Assembly: GCA_035547055.1 (NCBI GenBank)
Contig: DASZVN010000195.1
Span: forward strand, 1-49,574
Source of the DNA: DASZVN01 sp035547055
GTDB lineage: Bacteria; Pseudomonadota; Alphaproteobacteria; Rhizobiales; Methylopilaceae
Direction: 5' to 3'
DNA length: 49,574 nucleotides
The notes under the pieces were generated by a model. It did not search any database. It saw nothing but the letters and a program-made list of their open reading frames with translations, and was not told the origin of the DNA. The position numbers were made by a program, and so were the translations under genes. This document shows, piece by piece, positions 26,929 to 36,844 of this stretch. Every line of letters starts with the position of its first letter. Within the stretch, counting starts at the first letter, position 1.

Positions 26929-27673
26929 GCCGCTCCTGGAAACGCGGGACCTGGTGAAGCGCTTCGGCGGCGTCACCGCGACCGACCATCTGTCGATCGC
27001 GGTCGAGCCCGGCGAGCTCCACGCCCTGATCGGGCCGAACGGCGCCGGCAAGACCACGCTGATCGCCCAGCTCTCGGGCATCGCCCGGCCGACCAGCGGC
27101 ACCGTCCGCTTCGAGGGCCACGACATCACCCGCCTGCCGCCCTGGGACCGGGCGCTGATGGGCCTCGCCCGCTCGTTCCAGGTCACCTCGATCTGCCGCA
27201 CCTTCACCGCGCTCGAGAACGTCATGCTGGCGGTGCAGGCGCGCTCGGGCCACAGCTTCCGCTTCTGGAAGGCCGCGGCTTCCGACGATGCCCTGCGCGG
27301 GCCCGCCCGCGCAGCCCTCGACGAGGTCGGGCTCGGCGCCCGCGCCGCGGTGAAGGCCGGCGTGCTGGCGCACGGCGAGCAGCGCCAGCTCGAGCTCGCC
27401 ATGGCGCTGGCCATAGCGCCGAAGCTGCTCCTCCTCGACGAGCCGATGGCCGGGCTCGACCGCGCGGCGTCGGCGGACATGACGGCGCTGATCGGCCGCC
27501 TCAAGGCGCGCTACACCATCCTCCTGGTCGAGCACGACATGGACGCCGTGTTCGCCCTCGCCGACCGCGTCACCGTGCTGGTCTACGGCCGTGCCATCGC
27601 GACCGGCGACCCCGCCCGGATCCGCTCCGACCCGGCGGTGCAGAGCGCCTATCTCGGCGAGGAGAGCGCCTGA
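26921..27673 (+). CDS. livG: Branched-chain amino acid ABC ATPase LivG
   Basis: The 250-residue ATPase has Walker A GPNGAGKTT (about residue 38), the signature variant HGEQRQLELAMALA, Walker B LLLLDEPMAGL, and a His switch (VEHDMD). The Q-loop lies in RSFQVTSIC, which matches the LivG subgroup. Signature LAHGEQR replaces the usual LSGGQ, as is normal for LivG. It powers the LivHM permease in the cytoplasm. The stop TGA overlaps an ATG that once opened the next gene in the operon; see the disrupted livG-livF junction. Confidence 0.93.
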   Translation: MAEPLLETRDLVKRFGGVTATDHLSIAVEPGELHALIGPNGAGKTTLIAQLSGIARPTSGTVRFEGHDITRLPPWDRALMGLARSFQVTSICRTFTALENVMLAVQARSGHSFRFWKAAASDDALRGPARAALDEVGLGARAAVKAGVLAHGEQRQLELAMALAIAPKLLLLDEPMAGLDRAASADMTALIGRLKARYTILLVEHDMDAVFALADRVTVLVYGRAIATGDPARIRSDPAVQSAYLGEESA

Positions 27674-27839
27674 TGCTGAAGGTGGAAGGGCCTCGCCTCT
27701 CGTCACGGCCGGGCCTGTCCCGGCCATCCACGACTTCCGACCGACGGCGGCGCGTCAAACTCATGGATGCCCGGACCAAGTGCGGGCATGACGGGAGAGC
27801 GCGGAGCACCATGCGATGCTGAAGGTCGAGGGCCTCGCC
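27661..27839. repeat. Duplicated livG-livF junction around a family R repeat
   Basis: Two imperfect direct copies of about 37-45 bp (27661-27697 and 27794-27839) both contain GGAGAGCGC and ATGCTGAAGGT followed by GGGCCTCGCC. They flank a family R repeat at 27701-27795. The first copy retains the TGATG stop-start overlap with livG; the second is the present livF start. Confidence 0.8.
27701..27795. repeat. Intergenic repeat, family R (copy inside liv operon)
   Basis: CGTCACGGCCGGGCCTGTCCC and GGATGCCCGGACCAAGTGCGGGC mark the two hairpin halves, with the linker AAACTCATGGATG. The copy has diverged from the consensus at several bases, so the insertion is not recent. Confidence 0.8.
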
Positions 27840-28517
27840 GCAGGCTACGGCGCGAGCCAGGTGCTGTTCGGCATGGACCTCGCGGTCGAGGCCGGCGAGG
27901 TCGTGACCCTGATCGGCCGCAACGGCATGGGCAAGACCACGACGATCCGCGCCGTCATGGCGCTGATCCCGATCAAGGGCGGGGCCGTCACCTTCGAGGG
28001 CCGCGCGGTCAAGGGCCGCGCCAGCTACGAGGTGGCGCGCTGGGGCCTCGGCCTCGTGCCCGAGGGCCGCCACATCTTCCCCAACCTCACCGTCGCCGAG
28101 AACCTCGTCGCGATGGCGAGCAACCGGCTCGGCGCCAGGGAGCCCTGGACCGTGGCACGGGTGATCGCGCTGTTCCCGCAGCTCGAGGCGCGGCTCGCCA
28201 ACATGGGCAGCCAGCTCTCCGGCGGCGAGCAGCAGATGCTCGCGATCGGCCGAGCGCTGATGACCAACCCGCGCCTTCTCGTGCTCGACGAGGCGACCGA
28301 GGGGCTGGCGCCGCTGGTCCGTGAGGAGATCTGGAAGAGCCTCGCCGCGCTGAAGGCGCTCGGCCAGTCGATCCTGGTGATCGACAAGCACCTCGCCAAG
28401 CTGATGCCGATCGCCGACCGCCACTACGTGGTCGAGAAAGGCCGCGTGGTGTTCTCCGGCACCTCGGCCGAGCTGGAAGCCCGCCCCGACGTGCGCGAGC
28501 GCTATATCGGGGTGTGA
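27816..28517 (+). CDS. livF: Branched-chain amino acid ABC ATPase LivF
   Basis: The 233-residue ATPase has Walker A GRNGMGKTTT (about residue 37), signature LSGGEQQMLAIGRAL, Walker B LLVLDEATEGLAPLV, and IDKHLAK in place of the usual VEQ switch region, as is common in LivF. GLVPEGRHIFPNLTVAENL is diagnostic of LivF against LivG. ATG 27816 was chosen because it starts MLKVEGLAAGYG; an upstream ATG at 27673 begins a near-identical but frameshifted copy of the same 8 codons. It lies 143 bp from livG, unlike the 8-bp overlaps of the other liv genes. Confidence 0.93.
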   Translation: MLKVEGLAAGYGASQVLFGMDLAVEAGEVVTLIGRNGMGKTTTIRAVMALIPIKGGAVTFEGRAVKGRASYEVARWGLGLVPEGRHIFPNLTVAENLVAMASNRLGAREPWTVARVIALFPQLEARLANMGSQLSGGEQQMLAIGRALMTNPRLLVLDEATEGLAPLVREEIWKSLAALKALGQSILVIDKHLAKLMPIADRHYVVEKGRVVFSGTSAELEARPDVRERYIGV

Positions 28518-28554
28518 TGCCAGTCGTTGAGAAAATTGACCGGTAGCGCAGCGC

Positions 28555-28649
28555 CCGTCATTGCGGGCGAAGCGAAGCAATCCAGGGGTCCCCGGCACCG
28601 CGGCTGCGGCCCCTGGATTGCTTCGTCGCTTCACTCCTCGCAATGACGG
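28555..28649. repeat. Intergenic repeat, family S (copy 1)
   Basis: A long inverted repeat with ends CCGTCATTGCG...CGCAATGACGG and inner arms GCAATCCAGGGG/CCCCTGGATTGC, so the whole 95 bp can fold into one branched hairpin. A second copy is at 30964-31060. Confidence 0.85.
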
Positions 28650-28692
28650 TGAGGATTCGGCGCCAGGAGACTTGGCTAAAGAGGGGACGGCG

Positions 28693-29544
28693 ATGAAGAT
28701 TCTCGCGGGGCGCAATGCCTTCGTCACCGGGGCGGCAAACGGCATCGGCTTCGGCATCTGCCGGGCGCTGGCGCGGGCCGGCGTCAACATCGGCATGGCC
28801 GACGTCGAGGCGGCGACCCTAGACGGCGCGGTCGAGGCCATCCGCGCCTTCGGCGTCCGCGCCGAGCCGTTCGTCGTCGACGTCTCCGACCTCGCCGCGA
28901 TGAAGGACGCCGCGGCCCGCCACGCCGCCCTCTTCGGCGACAACCACATCCTGATCAACAATGCCGGCGTCACCGTCGGCGGGCGCCCGATGTGGGAGAT
29001 CCCCGACGAGGAATGGCAGTGGATCGTCGCCGTCAACAGCTTCGGCCCGCTGAACGGGGTGCGCGCCTTCCTGCCCGGGATGCTGGCGCACGGCGAGGAG
29101 GGCCACGTCGTCTCCACCGCCTCGATCGGCGGCCTCCAGGTCCACCGCGACATCGCCTATAACGGTCCCTACGCGATGACCAAGTTCAGCGTCGTCGCCT
29201 TCTCCGAGGCGCTGGAACGCGACCTCGTCCACACCCCGATCGGGGTCTCGGTGTTCTGCCCGGCGCTGGTGCTGACGACGCTCGGCCACTCGGCCGAACG
29301 GCGGCCGGCCCGCTTCGGCGGCCCGTTCGAGCGCGCCGGCACCAATCTCGGCGGCGTCAGCATCCTGCCGCCGATCCCGGCCGACGAGGCGGGCGAGCGC
29401 GTCGTCTTCGCGATCCGTCACGGCGAGATGTACATCCTCACCCATTTCGAGGTGGAGGAATGGCTGAAGCGCCGCCACGGCCGCATCGAGGCCGCGATCG
29501 ACGGCCTCGCCCGCTTCAAGGCGGCGGAACGCACCCGGGAGTGA
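28693..29544 (+). CDS. Short-chain dehydrogenase/reductase
   Basis: The 283-residue protein has the Rossmann motif VTGAANGIGFGICRALA (TGxxxGIG) near residue 12 and NNAGVTVGG. The catalytic Ser is in STASIGG and the YxxxK pair is in PYAMTKFSVVAF. Classical SDR oxidoreductase using NAD(P)H. The Asp after strand 2 (MADVEA) suggests NAD(H) rather than NADP(H). ATG 28693 follows GAGGGGACGG. It lies downstream of livF beyond a repeat, so co-transcription is uncertain. Substrate is not deducible. Confidence 0.9.
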   Translation: MKILAGRNAFVTGAANGIGFGICRALARAGVNIGMADVEAATLDGAVEAIRAFGVRAEPFVVDVSDLAAMKDAAARHAALFGDNHILINNAGVTVGGRPMWEIPDEEWQWIVAVNSFGPLNGVRAFLPGMLAHGEEGHVVSTASIGGLQVHRDIAYNGPYAMTKFSVVAFSEALERDLVHTPIGVSVFCPALVLTTLGHSAERRPARFGGPFERAGTNLGGVSILPPIPADEAGERVVFAIRHGEMYILTHFEVEEWLKRRHGRIEAAIDGLARFKAAERTRE

Positions 29545-29553
29545 CGGCTCACC

Positions 29554-29646
29554 CGTCATGGCCGGGCTTGTCCCGGCCATCCACGACTTCCTTCCGCCGC
29601 CTCGGCCGCAAACTCGTGGATGCCCGGACCAAGTCCGGGCAAGACG
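29554..29646. repeat. Intergenic repeat, family R (copy)
   Basis: Full copy with GTCATGGCCGGGCTTGTCCC and GGATGCCCGGACCAAGTCC halves joined by a linker with AAACTCGTGGATG. It lies between the convergent SDR and amidase genes, where it may act as a transcription end. Confidence 0.8.
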
Positions 29647-29654
29647 CGCATGGG

Positions 29655-30929
29655 CTATGCCAGCGCCCTTTCCACGAACGCGGCCGCGCCGAGGGTGCGG
29701 GCGTCGTCGCCGCGGCGGCCGACGAGCTTGACGCCGAGCGGCAGGCCGTGGGGCCCGCGGCCGGCAGGCAGGGTGACGCAGGGCGTGCCGAGCGCCGTCC
29801 ACGCGCGGTTGAAGAGGGAATCGCCGGTGCTGGCGAGCCCTTCCGGCGCCTCGCCCGGCGCCGCGGGCGTGAGCAGCACGTCGCACGCGCCGAACAGCCG
29901 GTCGAAGGCGGCGCGAAGCGCCGGCATCTCCGCCCGGGCCGCGTCATAGGCGGCGAGGGTGATGGTGTCGGCGTTGCGGAGGAAGGTCTGCGTCGTCGGC
30001 GCGAGCCGGTCGAGCCGGTTCAGCCGCTCGAAGGCGAGGGCGCCGGCGGTCTCCCAGCCCATGATCGCGGTCTGCGCAGCGATCAGCGCGGCGTGGTCGG
30101 CGGTCGCGGCGATCTCGACCATCGCGGCGCCGCGCGCGGCGAGCCGCGCCGCAGCCCGCTCGATCGCCGCGTGCGTGGCGCCGTCCGCGCGCTCCCAGTC
30201 GGAGGTGCGGTAGAGGCCGACGCGAAGCGTCGCCGGCGTCGCGACCTCCGCCAGCGCCGGCCGGTCGGCGAGGACCGCGGCGAACAGCGCGGCATCGCCG
30301 ACCGCGCGGGCGAACACGCCGATGGTGTCGAGCGAGCCGGAGGCCGCCTTCACGCCGGCGCGCTCGATCAGGCCGTAGCTCGGCTTGTAGCCGACCACGC
30401 CGCAGAACGCGGCCGGGCGGATCACCGAGCCGGCGGTCTGGGTGCCGATCGCGAGCGGCACCATGCCGGCGGCCACCGCGGCCGCCGAGCCGGAGGACGA
30501 GCCGCCCGGCGTGTGGGCCACATCGTGCGGGTTCCGGGTCTTGCCCGGCGCCAGCGCCGCGAACTCGGTCGAGACCGTCTTGCCCATGACGATGGCCCCG
30601 GCGCCGCGGGCGAGCGCGACGCAGGCGGCGTCCCACGCCGGGCGGTGGCCGGCATAGAGCGCCGAGCCGTAGCCGGTCGGCATGTCGTGGGTGTCGAGGA
30701 TGTCCTTGACGCCGATCGGGACGCCGCCGAGGGGGCCGCCCGGCCGTTCGGTGTCGTAGCGCCGGGCGGCGGCGCGCACGGCATCCGGGTCGAAGTACTG
30801 CCACGCCTCGATCGCGGGATCGCGTTCCGCGATGCGCGCGAGCAGCGCCTCGGCCAGCGCTTCCGCCGTCAGCGTACCGGCGGCGATCTGCGCCGCCGCC
30901 TCGCGCGCGCCGAGATCTGCGAGATCCAT
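29655..30929 (-). CDS. Amidase-signature family hydrolase
   Basis: The 424-residue cytoplasmic protein carries the amidase signature: the catalytic Lys in GVPIGVKDILDT (about residue 75) and HTPGGSSSGSAAAVAAGMVPLAIGTQTAGS (about 140-170), which holds the cis-Ser and nucleophilic Ser. It hydrolyses an amide bond in an unknown substrate; GatA is unlikely without GatB/C neighbours and with this divergence. The liv transporter nearby may import amides or amino acids, a possible but unproven link. ATG 30929 (MDLADLGAREAA) was chosen since the upstream extension enters repeat S. Confidence 0.9.
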   Translation of the reverse strand: MDLADLGAREAAAQIAAGTLTAEALAEALLARIAERDPAIEAWQYFDPDAVRAAARRYDTERPGGPLGGVPIGVKDILDTHDMPTGYGSALYAGHRPAWDAACVALARGAGAIVMGKTVSTEFAALAPGKTRNPHDVAHTPGGSSSGSAAAVAAGMVPLAIGTQTAGSVIRPAAFCGVVGYKPSYGLIERAGVKAASGSLDTIGVFARAVGDAALFAAVLADRPALAEVATPATLRVGLYRTSDWERADGATHAAIERAAARLAARGAAMVEIAATADHAALIAAQTAIMGWETAGALAFERLNRLDRLAPTTQTFLRNADTITLAAYDAARAEMPALRAAFDRLFGACDVLLTPAAPGEAPEGLASTGDSLFNRAWTALGTPCVTLPAGRGPHGLPLGVKLVGRRGDDARTLGAAAFVERALA

Positions 30930-30963
30930 GCCGTGCCCCCGTTCGTCCTGGCCCGAGCCTATC

Positions 30964-31060
30964 CCGTCATTGCGAGGAGGCGAAGCCGACGAAGCAATCC
31001 AGGAGCCGCGGGCGTTATGCATGTCGCTCTGGATTGCTTCGCTTCGCTCGCAATGACGGG
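30964..31060. repeat. Intergenic repeat, family S (copy 2)
   Basis: CCCGTCATTGCGAGGAGGCG at one end and CGCTCGCAATGACGGG at the other pair with each other; inner arms GAAGCAATCCAG/CTGGATTGCTTC also pair. It lies between amidase and recG. Confidence 0.85.
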
Positions 31061-31061
31061 C

Positions 31062-33158
<2,097 letters not shown>

Positions 33159-33262
33159 GGCAGTCGCGCGAGCGTGGCCCAGCCGCTGCCGGGCGACAAG
33201 CGGGCTTTGCCTCCGACAACCCCGCAGTGCTAAGCAGGCGCGCCCGCCGCCCTGCCCTGCCG

Positions 33263-34066
33263 ATGCCGCTCACCGTCGTCACCTGGAACATCAATTCCGT
33301 GCGCCTGCGCCTCGAGCAGGTGATGCGCGTGCTCGACGAGGTGCGGCCGGACCTGATCGCGCTGCAGGAGACCAAGTGCATCGAGGCTGCGTTCCCGAGC
33401 GCGGCCTTCCACGAGCACGGCTACGTCCACGGCGCGGTGACCTGCCAGAAGGGCTATCACGGCGTCGCCACCTACTCGCGGCTGCCGCTCGCCCGGGTCG
33501 AGCGCTTCCGCTTCGGCGGCAAGGACGACGCCCGCCATGTCGCCGTGACGCTCGGCGAGGGCGCGGCCGCGGGCGTCACGCTGCACAATTTCTATGTCCC
33601 TGCCGGCGGCGACATTCCCGACCCGGCGGTCAACGAGAAATTCGCCCACAAGCTCGCCTTCCTCGACGAGTTGAAGGCATGGTCCGGCGCGACACCGCCG
33701 AGCCGGAGCATCCTCGTCGGCGACCTCAACGTCGCGCCGCTCGACTGCGACGTCTGGAGCCATCGCCAGCTTCTCGACGTGGTCAGCCACACACCCGCCG
33801 AAACCGAGCGCATGCAGGCCATCCTCGCCGCCGGCGGCTGGTGCGACACGACCCGCCGCCACCGCCCGCCGCCCGAGCCGGTCTTCACCTGGTGGAGCTA
33901 CCGCAACCGCGACTGGAAGGCGTCGAACCGCGGCCGGCGGCTCGACCACATCTGGGTCTCGGGCGACCTCGCGGAGCGGAGCGGCCCGGTCGAGGTCAAG
34001 CAGGCGACGCGCGACTGGGAGCGGCCGTCCGACCACGTCCCGGTCATCCTTCGCCTCGATCCTTGA
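33263..34066 (+). CDS. xthA: Exodeoxyribonuclease III
   Basis: The 267-residue AP endonuclease/3' exonuclease shows TWNINSVRLRLEQV, DLIALQETKC (metal-binding Glu), the LVGDLNVAPLDCDVW block (catalytic Asp and Asn), and the C-terminal NRGRRLDHIWVS and PSDHVPVILRL with the catalytic His. It repairs abasic and oxidised sites. ATG 33263 (MPLTVVTWNIN) is the natural start. Its last 23 bp overlap, in convergent orientation, the end of the cyclic-nucleotide-binding-domain gene, so the two genes may affect each other through antisense 3' ends. Confidence 0.95.
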   Translation: MPLTVVTWNINSVRLRLEQVMRVLDEVRPDLIALQETKCIEAAFPSAAFHEHGYVHGAVTCQKGYHGVATYSRLPLARVERFRFGGKDDARHVAVTLGEGAAAGVTLHNFYVPAGGDIPDPAVNEKFAHKLAFLDELKAWSGATPPSRSILVGDLNVAPLDCDVWSHRQLLDVVSHTPAETERMQAILAAGGWCDTTRRHRPPPEPVFTWWSYRNRDWKASNRGRRLDHIWVSGDLAERSGPVEVKQATRDWERPSDHVPVILRLDP

Positions 34067-34553
34067 CCTCGCCGCGGCCCTGCGCCAGGCCCCGCCAGCG
34101 CTGGTCGACGTCGAGCAGCAGGCGCCGCGCCGCGTCGAGCTCGAGCCGCTCGTCCTGGATCCGCCGCGACATCCGCCGCATCAGCGTCTCGGCGGCCTCG
34201 GGATATTCCTGCAGCATGCGGCGGAACAGCAGGCGCGGGATCGAGAGCACGCTTGCCGCGTGTTGGGCGGCGGCGGTGACGAGGTGCTCGGTCTCGACGA
34301 ACAGCGCCGTCTCGCCGAGCAGCGTCCCCGGCCCGGCCTGGCGCGGCGGGCCGCCGGCGCCGGCGCTGAGCAGCAGGCGGCCGTTGACGACGACATAGCC
34401 GCCGTCCGCCGCCTGGCCCTTCTCGAACAGCACCTCGCCGGGCGCGAGCCAGCGCGTCTCGGCCGAGAACGCGACGAGGCGCAGCCCGTCGCGGCCGATC
34501 TCGGCGAGCAGCGGCGCCCGCGCCAGCATGCGGATGTCGTCGTCGAGCCCCAT
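34044..34553 (-). CDS. Cyclic nucleotide-binding-domain protein
   Basis: The 169-residue protein is almost entirely a CNB/Crp-like beta-roll: WLAPGEVLFEKGQAADGGYVVVNGRLLLSA and PGTLLGETALFVETEHLVTAAA, the latter equivalent to the phosphate-binding cassette but without its canonical R-(S/T) pair. A C-terminal helix follows (RRMSRRIQDERLELDAARRLLLDVDQRWRG). There is no DNA-binding domain, so it is not a Crp-type transcription factor. It may sense a ligand and act through a partner. Situated between xthA and the response regulator, a neighbourhood I recall in related genomes. Ligand unknown. Confidence 0.82.
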   Translation of the reverse strand: MGLDDDIRMLARAPLLAEIGRDGLRLVAFSAETRWLAPGEVLFEKGQAADGGYVVVNGRLLLSAGAGGPPRQAGPGTLLGETALFVETEHLVTAAAQHAASVLSIPRLLFRRMLQEYPEAAETLMRRMSRRIQDERLELDAARRLLLDVDQRWRGLAQGRGEVKDRGEG

Positions 34554-34637
34554 CTGCCCTTCGCCCGGTCGAAGCCGTTGTAGCGCGTTTTCTACGGCGG
34601 GAAGAGCGGGAAAGCCGACCGAGGTCGAAAAGCCCTG

Positions 34638-35324
34638 CTACGGCACCAGCTTATAGCCGCCGCCCTCGGTCACGAGGAGGCTCGCATTGGTGGGGTCGCG
34701 CTCGATCTTCTGGCGGAGGCGGTAGATGTGGGTCTCGAGCGTATGGGTCGTCACCCCGGCGTTGTAGCCCCACACCTCCTGGAGCAGCTCGTCGCGCCCG
34801 ACCGCCTTGGTGCCGGCGCGGTAGAGATAGCGCAGGATCGCGGTCTCCTTCTCGGTCAGGCGGACCTTGGAGCCGCGCTCGTTGACGAGGAGCTTGGTCG
34901 CCGGGCGGAAGACGTAGGGCCCGATCGCGAGCACCGCGTCGTCCGAGCTCTCGTGGTGGCGGAGCTGGGCGCGGATGCGGGCGAGCAGCACGGCGAAACG
35001 GAACGGCTTCGCGACATAGTCGTTGGCGCCGGCCTCGAAGCCGAGGATGGTGTCGGAATCGGAATCGTGCCCGGTCAGCATGATCACGGGTCCGCGATAG
35101 CCGGCGCGGCGCGCCATCCGGACCGCCTCGCGGCCGTCCATGTCGGGCAGCGCCACGTCCATCAGCACGAGGTCGACATGCTCGCCGCGCAGCAGCCGGA
35201 GCGCATCCGCCGCGGTCGCCGCCGCCGCCGGCTCGAACTCCTGCAGGAGGTCGAACTGCTCGGCCAGCGCGGCACGGAGGTCGGCGTCGTCGTCGACGAC
35301 GAGAATCTTGCGTTTCACCGCCAT
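34638..35324 (-). CDS. OmpR-type response regulator
   Basis: The 228-residue regulator has a receiver domain with the acidic pair DDDAD, the phosphorylatable Asp in LVLMDVALPDMDG (about residue 56), Thr in MLTGHDSDSDT and Lys in NDYVAKPFR. It ends in a winged-helix effector (RLTEKETAILRYLYRAGTKAVGRDELLQEVWGYNAGVTTHTLETHIYRLRQKIE). The effector resembles alphaproteobacterial regulators of the CenR group that control envelope genes, but I cannot confirm orthology. ATG 35324 has a strong GGAGGA ribosome-binding site. No histidine kinase gene is adjacent. It is divergent from a YkuD-domain gene, which would suit an envelope regulon. Confidence 0.9.
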   Translation of the reverse strand: MAVKRKILVVDDDADLRAALAEQFDLLQEFEPAAAATAADALRLLRGEHVDLVLMDVALPDMDGREAVRMARRAGYRGPVIMLTGHDSDSDTILGFEAGANDYVAKPFRFAVLLARIRAQLRHHESSDDAVLAIGPYVFRPATKLLVNERGSKVRLTEKETAILRYLYRAGTKAVGRDELLQEVWGYNAGVTTHTLETHIYRLRQKIERDPTNASLLVTEGGGYKLVP

Positions 35325-35376
35325 GCGGCTGTTTCCTCCGGCCGTGCCGCCCGAGGGCGATCGGTACCAATGAACC

Positions 35377-35973
35377 ATGAAACCGGGCTCGTTCAAGCCA
35401 CCTAGACGGAGACGGGAGCCCGGAGGTTCCCGGCGCCCGGCGCCGCGGTCGCAGGTGCTCGGACGGGTCGTGGTCAGGGCCAGGCCGGGGGCGCCGAGCC
35501 GCGGGCTCCTGCTGGCGGGGCCGCTCGCCATCCCGTGCGCGCTCGGCCGCGCCGGCATCCGCCGCCTGAAGCGCGAGGGCGACGGCGCGACGCCGGCCGG
35601 CCGCTTCGCGCTGACGGCCCTGCGCTTCCGCCCCGACCGGGTCCGGCGCCCGGCGAGCCCGCTGCCCGTCCGGCGGCTCCGCCCGGACGATGGCTGGTGC
35701 GACGCCGTCGGCGACCGCAACTACAACCGGGCGATGCAGCATCCCTATCCGGCAAGCCACGAGACGCTGTGGCGGAACGATGGGCTCTACGATCTCCTGA
35801 TCGTGCTGGACTGCAACCTCCGGCCGCGCGTCCAGGGCCGCAGCAGCGCGATCTTCCTTCATCTCGCCCGCCCCGGCCTCGCTCCGACCGAAGGCTGCAT
35901 CGCGCTCGCGCCGCGCAACCTCGCGCGGCTCTTGCCGCGGCTCGGCCGGCGGACGGTGGTCGTGGTCGAATAG
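35377..35973 (+). CDS. YkuD-domain L,D-transpeptidase-like protein without signal peptide
   Basis: The 198-residue protein has the YkuD active site IFLHLARPGLAPTEGCIALAPRNLARLL, with His and the catalytic Cys about residue 176. Upstream blocks GATPAGRFALTALRFRP and WCDAVGDRNYNRAMQHPYPASHETLWRNDGLYD are typical of a subgroup distinct from ErfK/YbiS. The N-terminus is Arg/Pro-rich (MKPGSFKPPRRRREPGG) and lacks a signal peptide, so export is not evident. The start could lie further inside. It is divergent from the response regulator by 52 bp. Probably acts on peptidoglycan if exported; alternative cytoplasmic role unknown. Confidence 0.85.
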   Translation: MKPGSFKPPRRRREPGGSRRPAPRSQVLGRVVVRARPGAPSRGLLLAGPLAIPCALGRAGIRRLKREGDGATPAGRFALTALRFRPDRVRRPASPLPVRRLRPDDGWCDAVGDRNYNRAMQHPYPASHETLWRNDGLYDLLIVLDCNLRPRVQGRSSAIFLHLARPGLAPTEGCIALAPRNLARLLPRLGRRTVVVVE

Positions 35974-36055
35974 AGCGGGGTTGGCAGCCGTCGGGCTTGG
36001 CCGTATCGTCGCCGCCACTGGTCGGACGCGGCGGCTTATGGGGTATGTGATCCCG

Positions 36056-36640
36056 ATGGCGAAGACGGCAGAACCGACAATCATCAAGAAATACGCGAAT
36101 CGCCGCCTCTACAACACCGGCACCAGCTCGTATGTGACGCTCGAGGACCTCGCGGCGATGGTGAAGCGCGGCGAGGATTTCGTGGTCAGCGACGCCAAGA
36201 CCGGCGAGGACATCACCCGCTCGGTCCTGACCCAGATCATCTTCGAGCAGGAGAACAAGGGACCGAACCTCTTGCCGGTCAACTTCCTGCGCCAGCTCAT
36301 CCGCTTCTATGGCGACAGCATCCAGAACCTGGTGCCGTCCTATCTCGAGGTCTCCATGGCGAGCCTGACGCGCGAGCAGGAGCGGTTCCGCGAGCAGATG
36401 ACCAAGGCGTTGGGCGCCAACGGCGTCAGCACGATGGAAGAGCAGGTGCGCGCCAACATGGCGCTGTTCGAGCGGGCGATGAAGATGTTCGTGCCGTTCG
36501 GCGTCGAGGAGGCCGCGGCGGCAGCCGCCGCCCCGGCTGCCGCCGCGGGAAACCGCGACGAGGAGCTCGACGCGCTGAAGCGCGAGATGAACGAGATGCG
36601 GAACCGCCTCGACCGCCTGTCGGTCGCCAAGCCGCACTGA
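36056..36640 (+). CDS. phaR: Polyhydroxyalkanoate synthesis regulator PhaR
   Basis: The 194-residue protein contains the conserved PHB/PHA accumulation regulator DNA-binding domain IIKKYANRRLYNTGTSSYVTLEDLAAMVKRGEDFVVSDAKTGEDITRSVLTQIIFEQE. The ligand/granule-binding helix region (LRQLIRFYGDSIQNLVPSYLEVSMASLTREQERFREQMTKAL) follows, then an Ala-rich linker and a coiled-coil tail. PhaR represses phasin genes and binds PHA granules, so it senses polymer. ATG 36056 follows the start of the conserved MAKTAEPTIIKKYAN. No phaC or phaAB genes are in the window. Confidence 0.93.
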   Translation: MAKTAEPTIIKKYANRRLYNTGTSSYVTLEDLAAMVKRGEDFVVSDAKTGEDITRSVLTQIIFEQENKGPNLLPVNFLRQLIRFYGDSIQNLVPSYLEVSMASLTREQERFREQMTKALGANGVSTMEEQVRANMALFERAMKMFVPFGVEEAAAAAAAPAAAAGNRDEELDALKREMNEMRNRLDRLSVAKPH

Positions 36641-36659
36641 AGCGGGCAGGCGGCCTCTC

Positions 36660-36699
36660 CGTCATGGCCGGGCTTGTCCCGGCCATCCACGACTTCTCT
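36660..36699. repeat. Intergenic repeat, family R (half copy)
   Basis: CGTCATGGCCGGGCTTGTCC followed by CGGCCATCCACGACTTC is the first half of family R, placed 20 bp after phaR. Confidence 0.75.
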
Positions 36700-36844
36700 C
36701 GACATGGGCGCTGACCCGGCCCCGGGGCCGGGCGGTCAAGCCGCGCCGACTCCTCCGGGAACCTTTTCTCCCTCGCCTCATCCAATCGCTCGCGTGGCGG
36801 CCGAAGCAGGGCCGCCCGAGGGTCGATGAGGAAGGGAGACCGAG

